Below, one piece after another: positions 51,347 through 59,976 of a DNA stretch of 64,000 bases. Under the pieces are notes generated by a model. It worked only from the letters and a program-made list of their open reading frames with translations, ran no database searches and was not told where the DNA came from. Origin of the DNA: an uncultured Gemmatimonadota bacterium. Lineage in GTDB: Bacteria > Gemmatimonadota > Gemmatimonadetes > Gemmatimonadales > Gemmatimonadaceae. The DNA lies in NCBI GenBank assembly GCA_902826615.1, contig CADEFN010000001.1, positions 558,001 to 622,000 of the forward strand. Reading direction: 5' to 3'. The translations under genes and the position numbers were made by a program. Every line of letters begins with the position of its first letter. The first letter of the stretch is position 1.

Positions 51347-53833
51347 CTATCTCGTTGCTACTGCCACCACCGCCACTAGTGACGCCAGCACCTGGGCCAG
51401 GTTGCCGGCGATCTGCAGCCAGTCCCTTCTGTCATTCGGGTCACGCTCGGGCACCGTGACAGCGGCACCGGCGCGGGGTTGTGGATCACGCGAGAACATC
51501 AGCCACTTCGCGCGAGACTGAACCGAGCCATTGGGCTGCGTGACGAAGGCGCGCCGGAGATCGGCAAGACGTGATCCCCCGCCTGCTGCACTGATGTAGT
51601 AGTCGAGCGATTTTCCCTGGACATAGGCCACCGCCACCGGCGCGTTGACCGCGCCGGTCACCGTGACCACGGGGCTGTAGTTCGGGACGAAAATCGAGTC
51701 ACCGTCCTGCAGCGCCACGTTGTCCCGTGTGGAAGGGTCGCGGAGCACCCGCTCAAGGTCGAGACCCACGCGCCCGATGGCCCCGCGCCGCCGGAAGAAT
51801 CGCATCCCGTCCGCGTATCCCTCGGATGTGAGACCGCCGGCGCGCTGGATGAGATCACTCAGGCGCTCACTCTTGCTCTTGAGCGAGTAACTCCCGGGAT
51901 AACGCACCTCGCCCACAATGGCCACGATTCGCTGAATCTCCCAGTCCGGCTGGCGGAGGATGAGCACATTGTCAAAGGCCTTGATACCAAACTCGGGTGA
52001 GCCGCTCCCCGGCGCCGCCACGCCCGGTGGGCCCGGGTACGGGCGGTTGAGTACGCGATCGAAGACGTAGGTGGAATCGAGTGGGGTACGCAGGGTAGTG
52101 GCAAGGGTTCCACCGGCCCTGTTCTCGGGCATACGTGCCACCTCGGCTTCGGTGAGCAACGCACTCTGTTCCAGTCCGCCCGCCAGCAGCACCAGATCGC
52201 GCAGCGTCATTCCCTCGCGGTACGGGAAACGCCCCGGGTTCCGCACTGCACCTCCAATCACCACATGCCGGTCGGGGCGGAACTCTGTAAGGGAGAAGAT
52301 CCGGATCTCGTCGTCTTCGGCCAGCGCCACTTCCTGAACGGGCGTGCCCGTAGTATCACGCAGGGCCGCCCGGATAACCGACCGCGAGGAGTCAGGCCCG
52401 AGCCGAGAGATGAGCACCGTGCCGAGATACGTATCAGGCTTGGCTCCCCCGACACGACGGAGGGCCTCGCCTAACGTAAGACCGGTGGTGAAGCCCACGG
52501 GGCCCGGCGTCCACACGTTGCCGGTGATGGTCACGCGATTGCGAACGCGCTCGCTCACACCGAACACACGCACCACGTCGCCCGGCTCGACGTTTACCCG
52601 CGGACTCCCCGCACTGGCGAGCGCATCTCCGGTGACATCGAGCACCACCCGCTCCCGGCCCGGTGCACGTGTGGCCGGATTGGCAATCCGTTCGATCTGT
52701 ACGCGTGATCGGCCGGCTTCGGCGGCAAACCCGCCGGCTGCCGCAAGAACACTGGCCAATCCTTCGTCGGGCGTGACTTCGTAAATCCCGGGCCGAATCA
52801 CCCGCCCTTCGACACGAACGCGCGGCCCGTGCACGGGGACAAAGAGCACATCCCCGTTCTCCAGACGCGGATCGCGTGAGGCGTCGCCGCGAAGGAGGTA
52901 GTCGTAGAAATCAACGGTGCGCGCCGGTCCGCTGCCGCGCCGCAGCTCGAGGCGGCGCAGCGAGCCGACATCGCTAGGTCCACCGGCTGCATACAACGCG
53001 GTGAGCGCCGTGCCCAGACTCGACACGCGATAACTCCCAGGTCGGCGCACATCACCCACGACGTAGACCTGAATGCTGCGCAGTCGCGCGAGACTCACTG
53101 AAAAGCGCGTGGTGGCATCGCTGCCACGCCGCACCCCGGAGTACACACGACCGAGCCGCTGATAGAGCTGATCGTTGAGCTGTGCCAGCGTGAGGTTGGC
53201 TACCGGGAGTTGCCCAACGGCCGGCACCACCACAAAACCTTCACGGGTGACATCGAGTGTGTAGGCCTCTTCGACATCACCGGTGAGGATGAGCACCAGC
53301 TGATCGCCGGGGCCAAGGCGATACGACGGATCAACCGGGCCCGCCAGGTTGGCGTCGAACTGGGTGGTGGCTGCGCCCCGAAAGAGATCGAGCCCAAAGA
53401 TGCGCAGCGTGTCCCGTTCGGCAGCCTTGCCAGGCAGCACACGCGTGGTGTCTGGCTCGACTGTAAACGGCAGCGGCGGCGTGACCTCGGTTGCCAGCTG
53501 CGAAAAGGTGGCGAACTCGGTGGAATCCACCAGACCGAGCCGACGCATGGCCGTGAGCACGTTGTTCGACGGCGCTGCGGAATCGGTGGCCGTGCCAGTC
53601 GCGAGGAACTGATCCAGAAGCGAAGAGGGATACCCGGCTGCCGTCAGACGAGCACGGAGCTGTTCGGGCGTAAGCCCACTGGTCTGGACCCGCTGCCGAA
53701 CCTGGGCTGCCAGATCAGAGCGCGACTTGAGAAGTCGCTGCGCTTCTTCGGCCGACGGGATCCGCTGGGCCTGCAGGACGCCGGCCGAAGCGGCAAAGGA
53801 GCCGTGTAGGAGCAACCGCCAAACGAGGCGCAT
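51347..53833 (-). CDS. multi-SLBB polysaccharide export protein (Wza-like)
   Basis: About 828 residues from the ATG at 53833, where a signal peptide MRLVWRLLLHGSFAASAGVLQAQ begins (a TTG at 53893 is also in frame). A poly-export domain (PSYRLGPGDQLVLILTGDV) is followed by about six SLBB domains, each with a V-x-G-x-V-x-x-P-G-x-Y turn (VYVVGDVRRPGSYRVSS, VRVEGRVIRPGIYEV, VTITGNVWTPGPVGF, VVIGGAVRNPGRFPYREG, VAIVGEVRYPGSYSLKS, VTVTGAVNAPVAVAYVQG). A C-terminal hydrophobic segment (LAQVLASLVAVVAVA) may span a membrane. It is far longer than E. coli Wza and resembles the long export proteins of exosortase-type EPS systems. Convergent with the Wzz gene. Confidence 0.88.
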   Translation of the reverse strand: MRLVWRLLLHGSFAASAGVLQAQRIPSAEEAQRLLKSRSDLAAQVRQRVQTSGLTPEQLRARLTAAGYPSSLLDQFLATGTATDSAAPSNNVLTAMRRLGLVDSTEFATFSQLATEVTPPLPFTVEPDTTRVLPGKAAERDTLRIFGLDLFRGAATTQFDANLAGPVDPSYRLGPGDQLVLILTGDVEEAYTLDVTREGFVVVPAVGQLPVANLTLAQLNDQLYQRLGRVYSGVRRGSDATTRFSVSLARLRSIQVYVVGDVRRPGSYRVSSLGTALTALYAAGGPSDVGSLRRLELRRGSGPARTVDFYDYLLRGDASRDPRLENGDVLFVPVHGPRVRVEGRVIRPGIYEVTPDEGLASVLAAAGGFAAEAGRSRVQIERIANPATRAPGRERVVLDVTGDALASAGSPRVNVEPGDVVRVFGVSERVRNRVTITGNVWTPGPVGFTTGLTLGEALRRVGGAKPDTYLGTVLISRLGPDSSRSVIRAALRDTTGTPVQEVALAEDDEIRIFSLTEFRPDRHVVIGGAVRNPGRFPYREGMTLRDLVLLAGGLEQSALLTEAEVARMPENRAGGTLATTLRTPLDSTYVFDRVLNRPYPGPPGVAAPGSGSPEFGIKAFDNVLILRQPDWEIQRIVAIVGEVRYPGSYSLKSKSERLSDLIQRAGGLTSEGYADGMRFFRRRGAIGRVGLDLERVLRDPSTRDNVALQDGDSIFVPNYSPVVTVTGAVNAPVAVAYVQGKSLDYYISAAGGGSRLADLRRAFVTQPNGSVQSRAKWLMFSRDPQPRAGAAVTVPERDPNDRRDWLQIAGNLAQVLASLVAVVAVATR

Positions 53834-53962
53834 CACGAATCGGAAAGGGGCCGGAGCAAGGGATACGCAACTCTGCATCCCTGTGGCATTCAACGACTTG
53901 CCGTCGTGTTGACGGCACTCCGGGAATCGTAACGTCGCCCTGTGTGACGGGGTAGAGCAGGG

Positions 53963-54003
53963 CCGAAAAGAGACGGGGTGGGACCCGAAGGCCCCACCCC
54001 GTC
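53963..54003 (-). terminator. intrinsic terminator after the PEP-CTERM gene (minus strand)
   Basis: GACGGGGTGGG (53972-53982) pairs perfectly with CCCACCCCGTC (53993-54003), an 11-bp stem. Read on the minus strand it is followed by TCTTTTC. It lies 25 bases after the stop of the PEP-CTERM gene and should end its transcript. Confidence 0.8.
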
Positions 54004-54027
54004 AGCGCCGAGAAACTCGGGGGAAAG

Positions 54028-54642
54028 TCAGCTCTCGGTGCTCTTGCGACGGCGCTTGAATGCGCCGGCGCCACCAACACCGGCGAGGCCGGTCGCGAGG
54101 AGTGCCATCGTTACGGGCTCCGGGGCGGCATGCGCCGCGCTCAGGATTTCCACGTCGTCGATGTAGTACTCGGCGCCCGACGAGCTGAAGCGGACTTCGT
54201 CGATGAGGCCGTTATCCTGCGCACCATTCAGGTCCACTTTCGTGGCGCCGGTCATCTGGCCGTTCAGGTTGCGAACCCACTGCTGCTGACCACCACGATA
54301 CCCGGCGATCGTGAGCGGGTAGTTGTTGTACCACCCCGACCCGATGTAGAGCGAACCGAGGAAGAACTCGGTCGAGGAACGGAAGCCGGACTGCCCACGA
54401 GAGAAGGCCACCATGTCGCCAGAGACAGCGTCATAACCGCCTCCGTACGTGTTGGTGAACGACGTAGCGTTGAGTCCCCAGAAGCTCGAGAAGTCGAGGC
54501 CGAGGTAGTTGCCGATCGTCGGGTACATCGCGCTGGTCGCAAAGAAGCCCTCGAAGTCGACGACCGTGGACTGCGCCTGTGCCGGCTGAGTGATCGCGAG
54601 GGAAAGGGCGATCGCCGTTCCGAACTTCGTGAAACTCTTCAT
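54028..54642 (-). CDS. PEP-CTERM sorting-domain protein
   Basis: A 204-residue exported protein. A signal peptide (MKSFTKFGTAIALSLAITQPAQAQ) is followed by a beta-rich domain with many Gly/Ser/Tyr/Asn (FEGFFATSAMYPTIGNYLG, SGWYNNYPLTIAGYRGG, DEVRFSSSGAEYYIDDVEI). The C-terminus is a PEP-CTERM signal: APEPVTM, a hydrophobic helix LLATGLAGVGGAGA, and the basic tail FKRRRKSTES. An exosortase would process this, but none is in the window. PEP-CTERM proteins are associated with EPS or biofilm matrix, which suits the location. Low lysine and high Gly/Ser suggest a matrix protein. A perfect CRP-type palindrome is 41 bases upstream of the start. Confidence 0.93.
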   Translation of the reverse strand: MKSFTKFGTAIALSLAITQPAQAQSTVVDFEGFFATSAMYPTIGNYLGLDFSSFWGLNATSFTNTYGGGYDAVSGDMVAFSRGQSGFRSSTEFFLGSLYIGSGWYNNYPLTIAGYRGGQQQWVRNLNGQMTGATKVDLNGAQDNGLIDEVRFSSSGAEYYIDDVEILSAAHAAPEPVTMALLATGLAGVGGAGAFKRRRKSTES

Positions 54643-54682
54643 AGTTGTGGACTCCGTGTAGGTCGCGCCGACGGCAGGACAT

Positions 54683-54698
54683 TGTGACCCATATCACA
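54683..54698. promoter_or_regulatory. perfect CRP/FNR-family palindrome (TGTGA-N6-TCACA)
   Basis: TGTGA (54683-54687), six bases CCCATA, then TCACA (54694-54698): the full consensus half-sites of CRP-type regulators with the right spacing, 41-56 bases upstream of the PEP-CTERM ATG. No CRP gene is in the window, so the regulator is inferred only from the site. Confidence 0.6.
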
Positions 54699-54882
54699 TC
54701 CCCGTCTCTGCCACTGACTAAGGCAAGCCGCGTACCAGACCCAACGCGCCCGACAACCATCACTTTTTCACAAGCTGACTGGAGGATCCTCGACACTCCG
54801 CAGCGACTTCGCAGCACTCAGGACGATCTGGCAGTATGAATTCGGCCACAATGGCCGCTCCGCGGTGTCCGCGGGCCAAATC

Positions 54883-56610
54883 CTAGGGCGCGCTCACTGT
54901 TCGAGCAGCGGACTCCGCCTCTCGGGAGAGCCAAATCGCGTTGGGCTCCCGCCAGAAGATCCCCGTAAGGTCAGAAACCCATAGCCGGAACTCGGGAGTC
55001 CTTCGACCGGTCGGGTTCGCCGGAAGCCCGATCTCAAGACGCAGGCTCTGCCGCGAACCGGCCGGCAAGGCGGCGATAAGGGCGGCCCCAACCCCGTAGC
55101 GCCATCGCGTCCCCACACCGTAAGGCGCATCGCCCGCCCAAATCCGCCCGGCTTCGGCCAGGCCGGCGACGGCAAGCTCTACTCGCTCCACGGGTGAGGG
55201 AATGCGATGACGCTCCTCGAAGCGCGCCACCACACGCTCCGCGCCGCCAACGTCGCTCCCGCGAAAGCCCACCAGGCCACCAGTGAGATCGCGAAAATCC
55301 ACCTGCCGCGGCACCCGCGATCGGCTGCTCAGCGCCGCATCGGCTGACACGGTGGTGAGATGGCCTTCGCTGAGCTTGCCAAACCAGGCGACACGTCCGC
55401 TGCCAGTGAACTGCCGCGAGACGCCTGAGTCATTGGCAGATCGCCACTCCGAACTCCAGGTGAAGCGCCAGAGGGAACGCGCACTTCCGGCCGCCGCGGT
55501 GGCGGCCACCACGCCCACGCGATCGGTGGGCGCCCGCTGCAACGCACCCACTCCATGGAGGCCGAGCACAAAGAGCTGTGCTCCAATGGGTACGTCTTCC
55601 GGCGCACTCAGCGCAGCGAGCCCTCGCACAGGGAGAAAGCGAACGCGGCGCACGCCGGCGGCGAGTCCGGCACGGACCGCCTCGAATTTTCCGTAGCGCG
55701 CAAGTTCTGGAGGCGACGCGACGGGCACGGCACCGCTCGAGCCAAAGCGCACGGTGCGCACTCTGTTGGCGAGCTCACCCGTCATGACCGCACCAAGGTT
55801 GGCGCCGCGATTCACACCGCCAAAGCGGTGCACACCACCCACCTGCCAGCGACGACGATAGTACTCGAGCGAGATCTCGCGAATGTCGGGATCACGGAAC
55901 GTGAAAAACCGCTGCTCCTCTCCGAAGCCGAACTGCCATGCCGTCTGCTGGAAGTTTGTCAGAAAGGGGCGTTGCAGCGAGAGCGACCAGTAATCGGTCA
56001 AGGGGCGCTGCCCGGCGCGGGCGTCGAGCACGAGTGTTCGGCCCAGGGCCTGGTAGTCCGTGTACCGCACGCCCCAGCCGACGTCGTTTCCCCGTCCGAG
56101 TTCTACCAGGCCTCGCAGCCCGCGCGCGGCGCCTCCCAGATTGGCGGTGCCCAGCTCGAGCCCGGCAGGTATCTCGCGGGTGCCACCCCAGATTTCGGCG
56201 CCGAGCACAAACTCATCGATCGTTTCCACTTCCAGCCGCACCTCGCCGGGTGCTACGGGTCGTACGCGGATGACGGCGTCGCTGATGAATGGCTGGGCTC
56301 GCAGTACACGCTCCGATTCACTGCGGCGCTGCTCGAGGCAGGTGTCTCCCGGTTTGAGCAGGAGATACCGCCGCACCACACTCACTCGTGTGGCGGGCTG
56401 AAGGGCGAGCAGCGCCCGATTGAGCAGAACCCCAGCCCCTCCCAGCTCCCTGCCGACCAGGTCTCGGCGTGCGCCGCGGAATGTGACGTCGACGATACGT
56501 TCGCCACCGCAGCGTTGGTCCGCGCCGGCGGCTTCGAGGCGCTGCGCCTCACCGCGCTCGGGGAGAGCGGCGAGGAACAACCCGAGCAGCCAGGGGCGGG
56601 AGCGTATCAC
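54883..56610 (-). CDS. BamA/TamA-like outer-membrane beta-barrel protein with POTRA-like domain
   Basis: About 575 residues from a GTG at 56610 that begins a signal peptide (IRSRPWLLGLFLAALPERGEAQ); an upstream TTG at 56634 is also in frame. Residues about 40-140 (RIVDVTFRGARRD, LKPGDTCLEQRRSESERVLRAQPFISDAVIRVRP) look like one POTRA-type domain. The rest has the alternating aromatic/polar strands of an outer-membrane barrel, ending near the C-terminus without the usual terminal Phe. It is shorter than BamA. A role in outer-membrane protein or polysaccharide assembly is likely. Divergent from the GT2 gene. Confidence 0.7.
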   Translation of the reverse strand: MIRSRPWLLGLFLAALPERGEAQRLEAAGADQRCGGERIVDVTFRGARRDLVGRELGGAGVLLNRALLALQPATRVSVVRRYLLLKPGDTCLEQRRSESERVLRAQPFISDAVIRVRPVAPGEVRLEVETIDEFVLGAEIWGGTREIPAGLELGTANLGGAARGLRGLVELGRGNDVGWGVRYTDYQALGRTLVLDARAGQRPLTDYWSLSLQRPFLTNFQQTAWQFGFGEEQRFFTFRDPDIREISLEYYRRRWQVGGVHRFGGVNRGANLGAVMTGELANRVRTVRFGSSGAVPVASPPELARYGKFEAVRAGLAAGVRRVRFLPVRGLAALSAPEDVPIGAQLFVLGLHGVGALQRAPTDRVGVVAATAAAGSARSLWRFTWSSEWRSANDSGVSRQFTGSGRVAWFGKLSEGHLTTVSADAALSSRSRVPRQVDFRDLTGGLVGFRGSDVGGAERVVARFEERHRIPSPVERVELAVAGLAEAGRIWAGDAPYGVGTRWRYGVGAALIAALPAGSRQSLRLEIGLPANPTGRRTPEFRLWVSDLTGIFWREPNAIWLSREAESAARTVSAP

Positions 56611-56727
56611 GCGCCAATGTAGTGTGCCGATCAAGTGTCAGAGATACCCGATCGGACGCGCTCCGCGCAGTGAATACGAACACACACCGCTTGGCCCCGG
56701 GGTGCCTGTCCCACTACACTAGCCCGT

Positions 56728-58233
56728 GTGACGGCGGAATCCATTACTGGCGCGCTGACCTCCGCAACGGGGGCATGGTTCGCCCTCGCGGTGCACATCG
56801 CTGGCGTACTTGGCTGTGTGGCGTACGGCATCGGACAGGCGCATCTCGCCTGGTATCTCTGGCGTCGTCCACCGCGCGCGGCGCCGCCGGCTCTCCCGCC
56901 TGACGACGAGCTGCCGTTCGTCACCGTTCAGGTGCCGATGTACAACGAGCGGTATGTCGCGGCGGCTGTGATTGACGCCTGTGCCCAGCTCGACTGGCCG
57001 CGGCATCGCTTCGAGCTCCAGCTGCTCGACGACTCTGTAGATGAGACCAAGGCTATCGTGGATGAGCGGGCCGCGTACTGGCGCGCTCATGGAGTCGACG
57101 TAACGGTCGTCAGGCGCACGGTTCGCACCGGGTACAAGGCCGGCGCCCTGGCCCATGCGGCAACGAGCGCACGTGGCGAATTTCACGCGCTCTTTGATGC
57201 AGACTTTCGCCCCGAGCGCGACTTCTTGCGGCGTACGATGGGCTGGTTCGCCGACGAACGTGTCGGCGCCGTGCAGGCTCGCTGGGGGCACCTGAATCGC
57301 GAGTGGTCCTGGCTCACACGGGCGCAGTCTGTGGTGATCGACGCCTTTTTTGTGGGCGAGCAGGAAGCACGTGATCGGGCCGGCTTTTTTGTACGCTTCA
57401 ATGGGTCGGCGGGTATCTGGCGGGCGCGCGCGATCGCGTCGTCGGGGGGATGGCTCGCCGACACCCTGGCCGAGGATCTCGATCTGGCCTATCGCGCCCA
57501 GCTCGGTGGATGGCGCATTGTGTTCACGCGCGATGTGGTTGCGCCTGCTGAGCTGCCGGTCACGGTGCACGACTACAAGGTGCAGCAGACGCGGTGGGCG
57601 CGCGGACGCGGTCAGGTCATCCGCAAACTGCTTCCAGCTGTTTGGCGGGCGCCCATTCCGCGTCTCGTGAAAGCGCATGCGATGTTCGACTTGCTGAACA
57701 TCGTTGTCGCACCCGCGGTGCTGCTCTTGCTCATCGGCAGTGCCTGGCTTGTGCTCGCGCTCGATTCGCAGCCCGCGGCGCGTCCCCTGGCGCGCTGGGT
57801 GGGCCTTGCGCAGCTGCCGACCAATATCGGCATCCTGCCACTCTATCTGGTGTTTGCCTTGCGTCCCTATGCCCGGACGTTGTGGGCATTTGCCGGCGAG
57901 GCGTTGCGCTGTGTGCCGCCATTTTTCGCCCTCATCATGGGGGTCAACGCCGTGCTGTTCACCCAGGTGATCGCCGGGCTGCGTGGTGGCGTGGCGCCCT
58001 TCCATCGTACGAGCAAGTACAATGTCGACGCAGGGCGTGGTGGGTGGCGCTCCAAACTCTACAAACCGACAGAGATTTCGGGGGTGACCTGGCTCGAGGG
58101 TGCCCTGGCGGCCGCGGGGGCGGCATCCCTCATCGTCGATGTGACCATGAGTGCCTGGTTCTGGATCCCATTCCATCTGGTCACGATCTGGGGCTTTGGC
58201 GCGCTCTTCACGCTTTCACTTGTCCGCCGATAG
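56728..58233 (+). CDS. processive GT2 membrane glycosyltransferase (cellulose-synthase/glucosylceramide-synthase-like)
   Basis: A 501-residue protein from a GTG at 56728. It has one N-terminal TM helix, a GT-A domain with VTVQVPMYNERYVAAAVIDA, LLDDSVDET, FDADFRPERDFL (DxD), AEDLDLAYRAQL and QQTRWARGRGQV (QxxRW, the processive signature), then about four C-terminal TM helices. It resembles bacterial beta-glucan or mannan synthases. It lies alone between two predicted outer-membrane barrels and no cyclic-di-GMP PilZ domain is fused, so the product is a separate glycan or a lipid-linked sugar (inference). Confidence 0.87.
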   Translation: MTAESITGALTSATGAWFALAVHIAGVLGCVAYGIGQAHLAWYLWRRPPRAAPPALPPDDELPFVTVQVPMYNERYVAAAVIDACAQLDWPRHRFELQLLDDSVDETKAIVDERAAYWRAHGVDVTVVRRTVRTGYKAGALAHAATSARGEFHALFDADFRPERDFLRRTMGWFADERVGAVQARWGHLNREWSWLTRAQSVVIDAFFVGEQEARDRAGFFVRFNGSAGIWRARAIASSGGWLADTLAEDLDLAYRAQLGGWRIVFTRDVVAPAELPVTVHDYKVQQTRWARGRGQVIRKLLPAVWRAPIPRLVKAHAMFDLLNIVVAPAVLLLLIGSAWLVLALDSQPAARPLARWVGLAQLPTNIGILPLYLVFALRPYARTLWAFAGEALRCVPPFFALIMGVNAVLFTQVIAGLRGGVAPFHRTSKYNVDAGRGGWRSKLYKPTEISGVTWLEGALAAAGAASLIVDVTMSAWFWIPFHLVTIWGFGALFTLSLVRR

Positions 58234-58245
58234 CGGTAGACGTGC

Positions 58246-59859
58246 CTAACGCAGGCCCCGGACTGTGAGGAGTGCCAGTACGTTGTGCCGTGCGCCAGGC
58301 TTGAAGTCGAAGCCGCCGACCCGTTCGTATCCGCCGCGCACACCAACCTCCAGACCCTGCCATCCGCGAAACTGCAGGTAATCGGCGGTCACACGCTGCC
58401 GCCGTTCCTCGGGGCCGTTCCGAATGCGGAACCAGTCGAAATCCCAGAACCCGCCACCGGCAATCCGTCGCAAGGCGTAGTAGTCGCTGGTGTAGTCTTC
58501 GAGCGCGACGCTAATGCGCAGTCGTGACTGTGTGGCGGTCCAGGTGCCTTCGAAGAGAAGACCGCTCGAGTTCGGGCCGAGGGCATCACCCAGCACACGC
58601 CGGTCGAGTGTGATACCTGATGTGAATTGGTAGTGTGTATGTGGCACCGGACCGGTGTGACGTGCTTCGACGCGGAGATCGAGGCGTCCTTCGGTTCCAA
58701 GTCCATGACGCTCGGCGCCCACCACCCAGATGGCGTCTTCCCAGTAACCACCGGCCGGCTGCCGAAAACGACCCCGATCGTCGGTGGTGAGGAAGTTGGC
58801 GTACAGTGCCAGCTGCGCTGACGGCACCGATACTCGAACGTCGGCACCCACGGCTTTGTCAGACAAGTTGTAGAAGCCGCCATTCTTCCAGAAGAGGAAG
58901 AGGTCGTACCAGCGTTCACCCGCTGTGCCCGCGGGCGCCCCCTCGCCACCCTGCACATTCATGTAGTTGAGCCCGAACTCAACGAAGCGTGATGGCTGAT
59001 TGCTGAGGCGCGCCACCAAAATGCCGGACCCCGGCTGATCCCGGTTGCGACCAAGGGTGCCTGCCGAGAGAACACCTTGCCAGGCACCAGCGTGACGGAG
59101 AATGCCGGGAAGGCGCACGGGCCGCTCGGCACGCACTCGGATGAGATCGAGTGGGCGGGCATTGTCGCTCAACATGGCACCGCCGTGTACCCCAAAGCCC
59201 TGCAGCATTGGTGTTCGTCCCACATCAATCGCCAGCGGACCGGCCACCGCACGCACGTAGCCGGTGAGAAGGTGTACATCACCCGCCCCTTTCTCGATGC
59301 GGTCCAGACCGCCATGGCCACGTGCCGTGAGCTCGGCGGCAAATCGCCCGCGCTCGAAGGCACCACCGCCCTCCACTGCGAGTGTGAGCCCGTCAAAGAG
59401 GACACGTCCCGCATTTCGCTGCAACAACGGATTCAGGTCGGCATCGATGACATCGGGTTCGTAACCTGATTGCATGGCCCGAGATGGACTGCGTGCCATC
59501 GACAGTGTCGCGGAGAACGGCGCAAGTCGTACAGACTTCGAAGAATCTGAGTCCTTACGAAAGCGCGATTGCAAGCGCTCGAGCGCTTCGCGAATACGCG
59601 GTGTCGAAGTGCTCGCACCAGCCAGGCTGTCAGCCTGCCGGACAAAACGAGTGAACGCAGCCCGTGAGTAGGGCCGATCGCCGACCATGACCGTGGTGAC
59701 GAGGCCATGTGCGATGAGCACGCCGAGATCGTCGTAGGCGGGGTCGAGGATCGGCACATACACCGATCCCTGCGCGCGTATTGCCCCTGCCGACGTCAGG
59801 CAGACGCACGCAAGGCACCATCGGACAGCGACCAGCAGTTTCACGCGGCGCAGAAACAC
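58246..59859 (-). CDS. Wzi-like capsule assembly outer-membrane protein
   Basis: About 537 residues if the GTG at 59859, preceded by AGAGGAG, is used (a GTG at 59916 is also in frame). The signal MFLRRVKLLVAVRWCLACV ends at AIRAQ. The remainder matches the capsule assembly Wzi family: a short N-terminal helical plug (YVPILDPAYDDLGVLIAHG, FTRFVRQAD), then repeated membrane strands (RFAAELTARGHGGLD, LAIDVGRTPMLQGFG, ALEDYTSDYYALRRIAGG). Wzi anchors capsule polysaccharide to the cell surface. Its stop TAG is embedded in a GCCTAAC heptamer. Convergent with the GT2 gene. Confidence 0.82.
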   Translation of the reverse strand: MFLRRVKLLVAVRWCLACVCLTSAGAIRAQGSVYVPILDPAYDDLGVLIAHGLVTTVMVGDRPYSRAAFTRFVRQADSLAGASTSTPRIREALERLQSRFRKDSDSSKSVRLAPFSATLSMARSPSRAMQSGYEPDVIDADLNPLLQRNAGRVLFDGLTLAVEGGGAFERGRFAAELTARGHGGLDRIEKGAGDVHLLTGYVRAVAGPLAIDVGRTPMLQGFGVHGGAMLSDNARPLDLIRVRAERPVRLPGILRHAGAWQGVLSAGTLGRNRDQPGSGILVARLSNQPSRFVEFGLNYMNVQGGEGAPAGTAGERWYDLFLFWKNGGFYNLSDKAVGADVRVSVPSAQLALYANFLTTDDRGRFRQPAGGYWEDAIWVVGAERHGLGTEGRLDLRVEARHTGPVPHTHYQFTSGITLDRRVLGDALGPNSSGLLFEGTWTATQSRLRISVALEDYTSDYYALRRIAGGGFWDFDWFRIRNGPEERRQRVTADYLQFRGWQGLEVGVRGGYERVGGFDFKPGARHNVLALLTVRGLR

Positions 59860-59976
59860 CTCAAGCGAGACTCCTCTCACCAAAGACACCAACGAATCAA
59901 AAAGGTAATCCCACACCCGCAGCTGATGCGTCGTGTGTGCCGCATTACAAATCGGCTGCTCTCTCCATGAGGTCCG

